From positions 71,030,552 through 71,094,551 of the forward strand of contig OX419756.1 in the NCBI GenBank assembly GCA_948567375.1: DNA of 64,000 bases, given 5' to 3'. The position numbers and the translations under genes are program-made. Each line of letters starts with the position of its first letter. Position 1 is the stretch's first letter. This DNA comes from Lunularia cruciata. Its lineage: Eukaryota > Streptophyta > Marchantiopsida > Lunulariales > Lunulariaceae. The notes below the pieces were generated by a model. The model made no database searches. It was not told the origin of the DNA and was given only the letters and a program-made list of their open reading frames with translations. Shown here in pieces: positions 54,436 through 63,747 of this stretch.

Positions 54436-54656
54436 TTGATTGTAAGCGAAAGTGCCCCAATCAGTTGTGAATGTAGTTTTATCCTTGTCCTCTTCTCAAA
54501 TGGATACTTGATTGTACCCTAAAAATCCATCAAGAAAACTATAACAAGGATGCCCAACTACCTGATCTAAAATTGTATCGGTAAAAGGCAAGGGATGATG
54601 ATCTTTCCTTGTAACTACGTTCAACTTTCAGAAGTCTTGGCACACTCGGATCTTCC

Positions 54657-55391
54657 CTATTTCTTCTTCGGGACAATGACAATGGGGGAGACCCATTCAC
54701 TGCTCAAGACAGGGAAGATGATTCCGGCCCCTAAGTACTTGTCGATTTCATCTTTCACCAAAAGCGAGTACTTCAAGTTCAGGCGGTATTGTTGTTGCCG
54801 AACCGGAATTGCACCTTCAACTAGATCAATCCGGTGTTCTCCAAATTCTTGTGGAATACCTGGCATTTGATCAATTGACCAGGCAAATACATCCTGGAAC
54901 TCTATAAACAGGGCAGTGTATCCTGCCAACTCCTCCAAAGTAACTGTCTTTGAGATTTTTAAAATTTTTCCTTCAGTTAGTAACACATCTTGACAATCAT
55001 CGGGATTGATGACTCCTTCAACGTGGCTTACTCGGCTTAACCCGAGGCGAGCGGCCATCAAACCCCCTTCCTCCAAGTCAGGTTCACCCAAGGCAAGGTC
55101 ATATGGATCTTCATCTTCAACATCCACCTCGTGGCATTCCAAGTAATTAACTTGGACTTTGTCTTTGGATTCATCTGAGGATGAAGACGATGAGTCTTCG
55201 GATTCGTCCTCCTCTTCTGACAAACTGGTTTCTCCGAGATGGGGAACCTTCGTCCAACTCACAGTCACCAGTTTCTGCTCTTCGGACAAAATGTCCTTGA
55301 ATCTTAACTTCTGGTGATGCCAATCCACTACAACTTGGGCACTGTACAACCAGGGTCTGCCGATCAACAGAAGGTAACCAGTTTTTGTCAC
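54657..55391 (-). CDS. Protease-RT linker and RT start (element E)
   Basis: 244 open codons. It opens with GYLLLIGRPWLYSAQVVVDW, the last protease block. An acidic, Ser-rich linker and FQDVFAWSIDQMPGIPQEFG follow, and it ends with the first RT motif (VSPIVIVPKKK). A one-base frameshift follows at 54657. Confidence 0.85.
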   Translation of the reverse strand: MTKTGYLLLIGRPWLYSAQVVVDWHHQKLRFKDILSEEQKLVTVSWTKVPHLGETSLSEEEDESEDSSSSSSDESKDKVQVNYLECHEVDVEDEDPYDLALGEPDLEEGGLMAARLGLSRVSHVEGVINPDDCQDVLLTEGKILKISKTVTLEELAGYTALFIEFQDVFAWSIDQMPGIPQEFGEHRIDLVEGAIPVRQQQYRLNLKYSLLVKDEIDKYLGAGIIFPVLSSEWVSPIVIVPKKK

Positions 55392-55394
55392 TGG

Positions 55395-55790
55395 TCACAA
55401 CACAATGTACTTCAACTTGAAGGGTACCCCTCCAATGATCGTGGTAATGTTTGACAGCATGCCCAATGGCCGTCTCCTGCTTTGGTCTGCAAACTTCAAA
55501 ACTCGGGGTGTGGGTTCAAACATATGAAACCCGAGTCGATTCACAGTATCTTCGGTCATGACATTCACACCGGACCTAGAGTCAATGGGTATCAATGTGA
55601 TCATGCACCCTGCAATCTCCGTGTCTACCTCGGGAGATCCCAAATCTTCTTGTTCAATACGATAAATAGCCGGCAGGTCCTTCTTTGACATTGACCTCAC
55701 CTTCTTGAGGGCCGAATTAAGCTGTCTCTTGTACAGCTTGTTATCTTCCCACAATTGCTTGAATGTAATGTTGGCATTTGTGGTGGCCAA
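55395..55790 (-). CDS. Aspartic protease (element E)
   Basis: 131 open codons in the same frame as the flanking ORFs. The active site reads IPIDSRSGVNVMT, where DSG would be expected, so the catalytic turn is altered. The 'GG.PFKLKYIVL' end is present. Confidence 0.8.
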   Translation of the reverse strand: MATTNANITFKQLWEDNKLYKRQLNSALKKVRSMSKKDLPAIYRIEQEDLGSPEVDTEIAGCMITLIPIDSRSGVNVMTEDTVNRLGFHMFEPTPRVLKFADQSRRRPLGMLSNITTIIGGVPFKLKYIVL

Positions 55791-55808
55791 ATCGGCTATA
55801 ATATCATA

Positions 55809-56927
55809 TTAGGGAACTCCTCCCAATTTGACCGTCTTTGTCTTCGGCTTTGGATCCGAAGTCTCTCCATGTTCCCTCTTGACTTCGGGACACTTCAAAA
55901 TGGTGATAGGCTTGCTGATGGCCTTAACCCGAGGTTCCTCGGGTTGGCCCACCTCGGCTTGGATCAGACCCTTTACTTTGGATTGAATGTCCGCCGGAAA
56001 AATTGGAGACTTTGTCTTTGTCTCTTCTTCCAAACTCAATTCACGAGTCCTAAGTAACGCCTCCTTTAATTCTTTCTGCAAGGCTTTAGCTTTGGCTTTT
56101 GTGAGGATCTTTTCCTCCTTGGCCAAAAGAATGGCTTTTGGGCGAAGTCTCTTTGCCTTTCGGGAGGACAACGAGGTCGTACTCAGTTCTTCGGGATCAC
56201 GCTTCTTCTTGCTGGAGCGTGTCTCAACCTTCAAAATTTCAAGATCCAGCCATTCTCCTTCTGAGGCCGGACTCCCTTCTTGAGGTCTTTCTTCCTCAAG
56301 AGTTATGCAATTTACATTCGTATCCCCCTTTGGCTGAAGTGTTGCACGCTCAATGGGGATCTGTACATACTTTACAGGCGGCTTCGGGTTCGGTGGGTGA
56401 GGGCATTGGTTGCCCGTATGCCCCGATCCTTTATAGTTTCTGCACAAGGGAACATACCCAATTTGCCTCCTTGGCTCGGGACAGTTTGGGGACCAATGTC
56501 CCATCAAGCCACAATTATAACAGGCTCTGGGTGCAACATTTTGAGGCCGATTTTGGTTACTCATCGGTGGTCTTTGTGGAGGAGCATTGGGGTTATACTC
56601 CCTAGGTCCAAACCTTGGACCTTGATACGATGTGCTTGCTTGAGGCTGTACCTCCTGAGTTTGGTACACAACCTCCTCGTCCTCGTCTTGGTTCCATCCC
56701 GGAACCCAATCAATTTGTTGCATCGGGAATGCAGTACGAGTATTGCATTCTGTGTTGGCATGGCCGGATTTGATACATGCGGTGCACCACACATTAGATC
56801 GTCCAAATGCTGGGGCCTTCCTTTGGTCCTTGGCCCCAATCATCTGGATCTTGAAATCCAAAAACTCCTTGATGAGGGCATCCAGCTTTGTATCCGCCTT
56901 ATGTACACTCTTGGTTGGAGGAGTCAC
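55809..56927 (-). CDS. Gag C-terminal region with three zinc knuckles (element E)
   Basis: 372 open codons. Knuckle 1 is CTACIKSGHANTEC, knuckle 2 is CYNCGLMGHWSPNC, and knuckle 3 is CRNYKGSGHTGNQC, whose second Cys is Tyr. The remainder is a long charged linker. The reading frame upstream (SSDKSSTTSSSSESKEESK) is also sensible, so the frame break with the gag core is a single indel near 57090. Confidence 0.85.
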   Translation of the reverse strand: MTPPTKSVHKADTKLDALIKEFLDFKIQMIGAKDQRKAPAFGRSNVWCTACIKSGHANTECNTRTAFPMQQIDWVPGWNQDEDEEVVYQTQEVQPQASTSYQGPRFGPREYNPNAPPQRPPMSNQNRPQNVAPRACYNCGLMGHWSPNCPEPRRQIGYVPLCRNYKGSGHTGNQCPHPPNPKPPVKYVQIPIERATLQPKGDTNVNCITLEEERPQEGSPASEGEWLDLEILKVETRSSKKKRDPEELSTTSLSSRKAKRLRPKAILLAKEEKILTKAKAKALQKELKEALLRTRELSLEEETKTKSPIFPADIQSKVKGLIQAEVGQPEEPRVKAISKPITILKCPEVKREHGETSDPKPKTKTVKLGGVP

Positions 56928-57847
56928 TGGTTTCTTGCCTCCACGTCTTTTGACTCGTCTTGGCTTGGATTCTTCTTTGGATTCCGAAGAAGAGCTCGAA
57001 GTTGTGGAAGATTTGTCCGAAGAAGGGGAGGTACTGCACGAAGCTCTTCTTTTGGGCTTCTTGCCTTTCTTCTCCTGATTTCTCCGGTTACCGGCAGAGT
57101 GAGAGTGGGCTGCTTCATAACGAGGACATGTTTGAGTACTTTGTCCAGGGAAGTTACATTCCTCTCCTTGGCAAAGATTCGTATCTCTGGTGAAAGACTC
57201 CCGAGGAACCAGGTAATGGCTTGGGCATCGGAGTAACCCACCGACCCCGATTGCTTGGGAACTCGGTTCAGTAGTGCCATGAACCGCTTGGAGTAGTCTC
57301 TCAACTTCTCCTTCTTGCCACGGTCCAAATCGTTGAGAGCCACAAAGACACTCGTATTGTAATCAACTTCCCGGAATTGTTCCAGGAAGTTGTTTCTCAA
57401 GTCTGCCCAGTCTGCTGGTACAAACCCCTTCTGGGTCACATGGGTGTACCAGCTCCGAGCTTTCTTGCGGACCAAACTTGGGAAAATTCTCAATCGATCC
57501 GCCAAGTCATGCTCCTTGTTAGCAAAGGAGATGACTTCGAATTCTTCAATGTATTCATCGGGGTCTTCGTCTTGTTCTGTCCCCTTGTACTTTTGATAGG
57601 CGTGTTGGGTGACAGGAAGCGAAGTCATCATTCGATGCACTGAGATCGGCTGAGGTAATGTGGAACTTGACGGAACTAAAGGATTGGCTGGAATTGACGC
57701 CGTGTTGTCAGCCCAGGGATTCGCATTTGTCAAGTTCAAGGTGGGGTCTTCTTCAACAATTTCTGCTATGAGGGTGTCGACTTCAACCCGAGTGGAAGAT
57801 TCAAGATCAACACCTTCGATTGGTTCTTCAAAATTCCTTTGGGACAA
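56924..57847 (-). CDS. Gag core (element E)
   Basis: 307 open codons with the retrotransposon gag core: DEYIEEFEVISFANKEHDLA, RKKARSWYTHVTQKGFVPAD and FLGSLSPEIRIFAKERNVTS. Upstream ORF 57911-58234 is in the same frame, one stop away, and gives the gag N-terminus (coiled coil, ALREQWEERAQRQALQHEEN). The last ~55 codons are out of frame after an indel. Confidence 0.85.
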   Translation of the reverse strand: MSQRNFEEPIEGVDLESSTRVEVDTLIAEIVEEDPTLNLTNANPWADNTASIPANPLVPSSSTLPQPISVHRMMTSLPVTQHAYQKYKGTEQDEDPDEYIEEFEVISFANKEHDLADRLRIFPSLVRKKARSWYTHVTQKGFVPADWADLRNNFLEQFREVDYNTSVFVALNDLDRGKKEKLRDYSKRFMALLNRVPKQSGSVGYSDAQAITWFLGSLSPEIRIFAKERNVTSLDKVLKHVLVMKQPTLTLPVTGEIRRRKARSPKEELRAVPPLLRTNLPQLRALLRNPKKNPSQDESKDVEARNQ

Positions 57848-57910
57848 CCGAGGAATCGTTCGTAGAAGATGTTGACACTCGTCTTCCGTAAGTGTTCTTG
57901 CTGTCTTTTC

Positions 57911-58234
57911 TCAAACAAAGGTCTTCAATGAAACAACTTCCTTTACAGCTCTAAGGGAAGTTGGTGCACTGGGCCGCAATGCATATGTTTGCCCACTCGA
58001 TTCTTTCTTCTTCTTGGAAGAAGAGGGAGATGCGAAGTAGCCTTGCCAACCGCCTTCGTGTTTCTTGTGGTCAAGTTCTCGCAGAGCTTCTTGCACTTTG
58101 TGAAGAAGTTGAAACTTCAACGCCTCTCGTTCAGTTTTGTCAACGATGGATGGGACGTTCAGACGTTTGTTTTCTTCGTGCTGAAGTGCTTGTCTTTGAG
58201 CTCTCTCCTCCCATTGTTCTCTCAATGCAGACAT
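57911..58234 (-). CDS. Gag N-terminus (element E)
   Basis: 107 codons from ATG at 58234, about 60 bp after the primer-binding site. Rich in charged residues. Ends at one stop before the gag core in the same frame. Confidence 0.7.
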   Translation of the reverse strand: MSALREQWEERAQRQALQHEENKRLNVPSIVDKTEREALKFQLLHKVQEALRELDHKKHEGGWQGYFASPSSSKKKKESSGQTYALRPSAPTSLRAVKEVVSLKTFV

Positions 58235-58296
58235 TCATATTGCGTTGCTACCCAGTTTCCAATTTGCCTTCGTATTCTTCCACTTCCGAGATTAGT

Positions 58297-58320
58297 ATCC
58301 CCGGCAGCGGTGCCAAAAAT
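58297..58320 (-). other. Primer-binding site of element E
   Basis: The minus strand reads ttggcaccgctgccggggat directly after the LTR. It is a close variant of the site used by Athila/Tat plant elements (tggcgccgttgccgggga). Confidence 0.8.
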
Positions 58321-59111
58321 CATGTGACAACCAAATATCACTTTTGCGGTAATTGGGTAAGTAAATTTTGTTCCCGTAGAGGTACGAGTCAGAATTGGTC
58401 AAATACAAAGCAAAGTAACAATTTCAGTTCTTCTTGGTTGCGTCTTTAATTTCTCAAGTAGAAACCACACCCAAATGAGAGTAACAAGCACTGACTCGCA
58501 GTCTTGTCACAAATTAACACTTCTTAATCACAACTCCATCAAATATTTCCAAACAATCTTGATTGTGATGATTCAAGCTCTCCCAAAAAGCACACTTCAC
58601 TGCAAAACAACTTCGCCTCAGAATTGTGTTCCACCCCTCCACTGAATGCACAACTTCCTTGATCGAAATTGCTTCACATCAACTTTGCACTATACTCACA
58701 AATGCAAAATACTATCAACACTTCAATTCCTCTCAGATTTGTCAAGGCATTGCTCCGATTGCACTTCACTCAGGATCAAACACACAAAATGAAGATCAAG
58801 GCCGTGGAATCCAACATCCAACAAGCACTCTGACTTGCACTTTGAATTTCTCCAAACACTCACAAACACAATCACAAAGTTGATACTCGAAATCAAGCTC
58901 AAGTGACGAGCACTGCTTCACAACACTTCGCTTTATCTATTCTCAAAAATAATGAGCACTAAACAACATTTTCCTACGAATGCCACTCTTAAATAGTGAA
59001 GCAATCGATAAGTCTAACAACTATATTGTTCTACCACAACTGTTCTAACCTGCAGATCCAAAATGACAATGCACCTCTTCATATCTGCCCCTTCAAATCT
59101 CAAATCGGTTA

Positions 59112-59687
59112 TTAATCCGATCCGATGTCTACTTTGTCCTCGGCTTTCAAACCCAAACCCAAAGTAATCTTACTTCCTACTACTCTAACCTCGGGTTTCA
59201 AATCTTCTACTTCTTCTACCAATTCCAGAAATTCTCTTTCCTGATCTGAAATTTCACTAGTGGGTAATCTATCTAACTCCTTATCTCTTGACCCACTCTT
59301 CTCTAATGTCTCTGATGGCAACTCCGAAGACATTTGGACTCCTATGTTATCTACTTCGGGTTTTGCTTTAACATCTTTCCGAAGTATTTCTAGCTCTATC
59401 TTCACTAAGTCTAATCTAATGGAAATGTTATCCTCTTCTTCCAACACCTTCCTATCTACACGAGTTCTTAACTTTATTAACAAAGCATTCATCTCCGTGT
59501 CCTTTGCTTGTCTTCGCCTCGTCTCCTGCACCAACAACTTCAACTCGTGCAGACGCGCTTCTTCAATTTGAACGCTGGCTTCTGTACTTAACGTCGCGTT
59601 CACTCTGAGGACTATCTCCTTCAATGGCTCCAATCTTGTCTTCCTCTCTCGTTCCCGATCTGCAAGCCATTCCTCTTTGTACATCGC
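59112..59687 (-). CDS. ORF inside the LTR of element E
   Basis: 191 codons from the ATG at 59687, in the sense direction of the element, 200 bp downstream of the LTR TATA box. It would therefore lie in the transcript leader upstream of gag. The sequence is strongly helical and charged (ILRKDVKAKPEVDNIG, SDQEREFLELVEEVEDLKPE), with coiled-coil heptads and no recognised domain. The 3' LTR has the same frame over about 173 codons. ORFs inside plant LTRs are uncommon. It may be a captured gene fragment or an unknown accessory protein. Function unknown. Confidence 0.6.
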   Translation of the reverse strand, partial: AMYKEEWLADRERERKTRLEPLKEIVLRVNATLSTEASVQIEEARLHELKLLVQETRRRQAKDTEMNALLIKLRTRVDRKVLEEEDNISIRLDLVKIELEILRKDVKAKPEVDNIGVQMSSELPSETLEKSGSRDKELDRLPTSEISDQEREFLELVEEVEDLKPEVRVVGSKITLGLGLKAEDKVDIGSD

Positions 59688-59884
59688 CAACTCTTCCTCA
59701 AACTCGGCTTTCACCGCTTCCTTCTCTTTCTCCTTCTGTTCAACCTTCTCTCTATTTCACTCTCACGACTTCTCCATTGCACACTTACACGAGCCCAACT
59801 CTATTTCCCTTTCCCCGATCACCTACAAGAAGACTCCTCAACGGCAAAGGAAAATTGCTTGACATTTTGTTGTTGCAGTTTTGA

Positions 59885-59895
59885 TTTTTATAGAG
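59885..59895 (-). promoter_or_regulatory. TATA box in the E LTR
   Basis: The minus strand reads ctctataaaaa. The same motif occurs in the 3' LTR at about 51760. Confidence 0.6.
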
Positions 59896-60277
59896 TTGCA
59901 CTTCTTTGTCTTCCGTCACTTCGAGTTTCTACCAAGAAATCACACCTTCGGCATGCACCTATCACTGCCAATCAACCTTCACACGTATGAGCCGCCAGTT
60001 TTGAAACGGCTCCTTCTTGAATTTCTCGCCCCGACGAAAGGTTGTTAGACTGTCTTTGCCTCGGGTTGAGCTCCCCCCGATCCGAAGACAATTTACTTTG
60101 TATTGTATGTTGACAGGGCATTTCCAAGTACTTCGCCTTATGACCCGAAGTCACTTTACTTCGGGTTTCAACCCGAAGACTCTTTTCTTCGCCTTCTTTG
60201 GCCATACAGGCGCAATCCGACTTCTCTATATAGTTCTTCTCCTTTATTTTGAAAAAAACAAAAAGGTGGGCACCACA

Positions 60278-61333
60278 ATGACAGAGATAACCTTTCAACT
60301 TATGGATAAAATATCCATGAGAGTTCTATTAATACGCACTTTAGGATTTGATGTTGTTATAGAAATCTTGGAGCAACATGAACCTTTTGTATTTCCTAGA
60401 GTGGATTATTCTCACATGGTGTTAGTCATGTATATACTCTATTAGTTATAGAGTGAGAGAAAAGAAAAGAGAAAAAGAATAAAATTGAGAGAAAAGAAAT
60501 ATAATGAGGGGTTTAGATGTGGAAACTTTTGGTTTTCTTTGGCAAGGATGGAGAAGATGTAGATGCCTTTGTGAAAGACTTCAAGAGAGCTTGCATAGGA
60601 AACAATGAGAGGAGGAAGAATGAATGGGCCTCATTATTAATGGAGTTCTTTGAGGATACAACACTTACATGGTATGAGTCAGAAAACCAAAAGAGAGAGA
60701 GGGGAGATGGGGAAGAAGAGTCTTGGGAGAGTTTGGCTTCAACACTCATTGAGAACTTTCTTCGAGAGGAGAGTTATGAGAGACTGATGAGTGAGGTTAC
60801 CTTTCTCAAACAAGGAGATGGAGAGAAAATGAGAGTTTATATGGAAAGAGTGGAAAAGTTAGAGTCTAGATTTTGCATAGTGTTGAGGAAGGGTGGAGAT
60901 GATATGGAGACTACTATGACTGGCATAGGAACCATGCTCACCAAGAATTTTGTGGGAGTGTTGAGACCACAAATTGGAAGCAAGGTGAGATATGAGAAAC
61001 CTTCTTCCAAGGTTGAAACTATCAAGATTGCAATTTGTATGGAGGAGACTTTGGAAAGAGATGAGAGTGATTTGGTGGTGAAAGAGGGTGCGCATCCTCC
61101 TCAAGGTTACAATTATGGTGAAACTTCTGATACTTTGGTGGCAAGGGTTGCACCACAAGTAGTAATTGCTCTAGTTCTTGCACCTCCACCAAAAGATTCA
61201 CTTCAAACCATCACAGAACAACTTGCAGATCTCAAGATCGATGTGGTGCAACTATGGGAGAAGAGAGAGTTGGATCAGAATGTGGGGAGAGGACCTAGGA
61301 GTTATGGAAGTTATCCATATAAAGCAAACCAAC
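60278..61333 (+). pseudogene. Gag-like ORF between elements E and F
   Basis: Bases 60517-61338 are open for 273 codons. The reading is KDGEDVDAFVKDFKRACIGN, then TLTWYESE, then LRPQIGSKVRYEKPSSKVET, a retrotransposon gag core. It ends with a helical tail and stops just inside the F LTR, so its own C-terminus and zinc knuckle were cut off by F. It may be the second half of element Y, interrupted by E at 50195/60277, but the join is not proven. Confidence 0.55.
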
Positions 61334-62074
61334 TGTAATACCAAGGGTTAGCCATATGATCTAGATGTGAAATTTGGTTTGGTAACATCTAGAATGATGT
61401 TATACATGATGGTCAAAAAAGATCAGATAGAAGTATCACCAAAAGAGTACTTCTACAAATAGAGCAGAAACCGAAATAGACTTGAGAACCTTAGAACCAA
61501 TAGCTAGACATATGATTTAAAGGTGAGAATTGGTTTGGTAACATCTTGAAGGATGTTACACATGATGGACTAAACAGATCAGAAAGAGGTATCACCAAAA
61601 GGGGACTTCTACTAATAGAGTAGGAACCAAAATATGCTTGAAATCTTTGAAGGCAATTTTGGAGGCCTAAACGGATGAATTAGGCCTCAAAAATGTGCAA
61701 ATTCCCCCATCCCAATAGAGGAAAGGCTGGCCTTCCCTCCCTCCTACTTTGTCTCGTCGAGAGCTTTCCAATGGTACCTTACTCATGTGATTTTGAGATT
61801 CCTACAAGAAGATTCCCTAAAAGATTCCCTCCGGTCAAAGCTTGTTTGACCAACCAGATAGGACCTAGACCAAACAGGTCACCCATCCAAGTAAGTAATT
61901 TAAGGGTGGACCTTGCTGACATGTCAACTATCTGTGTTCCTAATCCTATGGTGGAGCTTCCTTGGAGGAGATCCTCTTTGTCTATATAATAAAGAGAAGG
62001 TGCTCCCTTGGAGCATCAAATGTTTGAGTGTGCAATCTGTGTTTTCTCTCTTCTCTTGTCCTTGGAGTATTACA
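61334..62074 (+). repeat. 5' LTR of element F (741 bp)
   Basis: Starts TGTAATAC and ends GTATTACA, a perfect 8-bp terminal inverted repeat. An internal duplication of about 155 bp (about 61345-61500 and 61501-61655) accounts for the extra length over the element 1 LTR. A TATA-like ctatataataaag lies at about 61979. Confidence 0.92.
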
Positions 62075-62075
62075 A

Positions 62076-62087
62076 TGGTATCAGAGC
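62076..62087 (+). other. Primer-binding site of element F
   Basis: tggtatcagagc, the classical initiator-tRNA-Met site, one base after the LTR. Confidence 0.92.
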
Positions 62088-62214
62088 TAGTGTTCTAGTC
62101 CAAGAGAGTGGATCATCCCTCTTGGAATAGCACAAACTACTAAAACTGAGTAATGTGAGGAAGAGAACATAGAGTAATCGCTAGACTTAGGAAGGACTTT
62201 AGAGAGCGGATGGG

Positions 62215-62625
62215 ATGGATGCGCCAGGGGGACAATTTCCCGCACCTAGCTTTCCATTCTCAAACCCATTCCACATCAAGGTTATGTACATCCAACATGA
62301 GCAGATGAGGGTATCGCTAGTTTATCACTTTGGTGCGGAATTCATGGACAGAGTGATGAACTCACCAAACCCGGTGATTCTACCTGTGGGGATTTGACGA
62401 TCTACATTCTATTATGATAAAATGGATATGAATGTCCCAAATCCCCTCCCATTCAACACTCAAGTAGAAATCCGTTATGTAGTGAGGCCGAAAGTGATAT
62501 TTAGAGATTTTGTGGTTAGGAATTTTGGTGAGGAGTATTATCAACGAGTGATAGCTTCTGAGGTCTCAATGGTAGTTCCGATACTCCGTGTGCCTTCCAA
62601 AGTGATTATATTGACTCTGTATTGA
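62215..62625 (+). CDS. Leader ORF of element F with a duplicated small domain
   Basis: A 136-residue frame with one TGA at 62395, in frame with the gag start at 62659. It holds two copies of a ~50-residue pattern. Copy 1 ends HFGAEFMDRVMNSPNPVILP and copy 2 has FRDFVVRNFGEEYYQRVIAS then VVPIL. Element C's leader ORF has one copy (RFGQDFLHMIT...LILPV). This looks like an uncharacterised module at the N-terminus of, or upstream of, gag. Function unknown. Confidence 0.6.
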
Positions 62626-62658
62626 AGTAGACGTTAGCAATTGGATGTTGCAAGAACC

Positions 62659-63747
62659 ATGGATCCGCAGTTGCAAGAGCTGGTGCAAGGAATGCAAGGG
62701 ATGTTGAATGAATTTTGAGAGATTAAGATGACCATGGAGACATTACAAAGTCAAGTGTAGATCCTGAGGAACGATCAAGCCATGCAAGAAGAAGAGCCAC
62801 CTCAAAACCCTGTACTTGCGACTAAAGTGCTTGGAGAGGCACCCGTGCCTACGAACCCTATCAACGGTGAAGCCACATTGCTACTTCGGATGAAAAAGAC
62901 CAGCAACATCGAGCCTTACAAGAGGCAGCGTACGATGGGAGTAGTGGAAAATTGGATCTCGAGAATGAATCGATATTTCAGATTGTTCTCAACAGAGATC
63001 ACTGAGCATGCTGCAGGCGTGTTTGCATGTGGGTACTTGACGGATAAAGCCCTCACATGGTATGATGCTTGGGAACGATCCATGCTGGCAGAGAGAAGGG
63101 AGGTCACATGGACAGCAATGCAAGAAGGATTGCTGAAGAATTTCCAATCTGTGGATTCTGTGCAGATGGCTCGAACCCAACTATGGAGATTGAGATAGAA
63201 GAATAGCGTACAAGAGTATGTGGAGGCGTTTCTGGATCTACAAGTCGCAATTACCGAAATGAGTCCAGCAGAGGCTCTCGACAATTTCAAACGAGGGTTG
63301 AAAGAGCAGATTTGCCAAGAAGTCATGGTGCAAAACCCTTGCACGGTATTTGAAGCCATTGCTTGTGCGCAGAGAATAGTAGGAGCATTAGGTGGAGGTG
63401 AAGGAGTAGTTCCACCTCAACATTATCGTGCAGAAATGCCACACATGGGTGGACCAGTACCAATGGAATTGGGCAACCTTCAATTTTGGGATCGAGGAGC
63501 ACGACCACTTCAAGGAGAGCGGGGACGGGTAGAAGAACAAAGAGATGGAGTCCAACGAGGAGAAGAGACTCAAGGAGAACAACGCTGTTGTTACAATTGT
63601 GGCCATATGGGGCACATATCTACCAATTGTCACACTTGTTTCCCTAGAGGCCCTCGGCCTTTGTATAGGAGATCTTTGAACAACATGGAGAGGCACATTG
63701 AAGAGGAGGAGGTGGAAACCACTTTGGAAAACAAAGATCGCCAGTAA
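62659..63747 (+). CDS. Gag of element F
   Basis: The frame starts MDPQLQELVQGMQG and has stops near 62718, 62757 and 63196. The longest open part is 63220-63747. Core: ENWISRMNRYFRLFSTEITE, LTDKALTWYDAWE and LDNFKRGLKEQICQ. The zinc knuckle is CYNCGHMGHISTNC (about 63590-63630). It matches the element 1 gag, including both palindrome arms at 16017-17270. Confidence 0.85.

Larger units (their letters stand above)
50195..60277 (-). mobile_element. Element E: Athila/Tat-like Ty3/gypsy element with 1.96-kb LTRs
   Basis: 10,083 bp, minus strand, nearly full length. It has LTRs at 58323-60277 (5') and 50195-52153 (3'), a PBS of the Athila/Tat type, gag with zinc knuckles, protease, RT, RNase H, integrase and a polypurine tract. 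LTRs are roughly 96% identical by eye. There is no chromodomain. Flanking bases (gtgaa on the left, atgac on the right) do not form a clear target duplication. Coding frames carry two frameshifts and several stops. Confidence 0.92.
58323..60277 (-). repeat. 5' LTR of element E (1,955 bp)
   Basis: Begins TGTGGTGCCCACC reading along the element and ends GGTTGTCACA. Contains a promoter-like TATA and a downstream ORF (listed separately). Confidence 0.92.

Noticed and set aside
56280-57236. 318-codon plus-strand ORF in element E
   Set aside because: Antisense to the gag and zinc-knuckle frames. Its composition is that of a complementary shadow.
50190-60282. Target duplication of element E
   Set aside because: Flanks gtgaa and atgac share only three bases. 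I do not claim a duplication.
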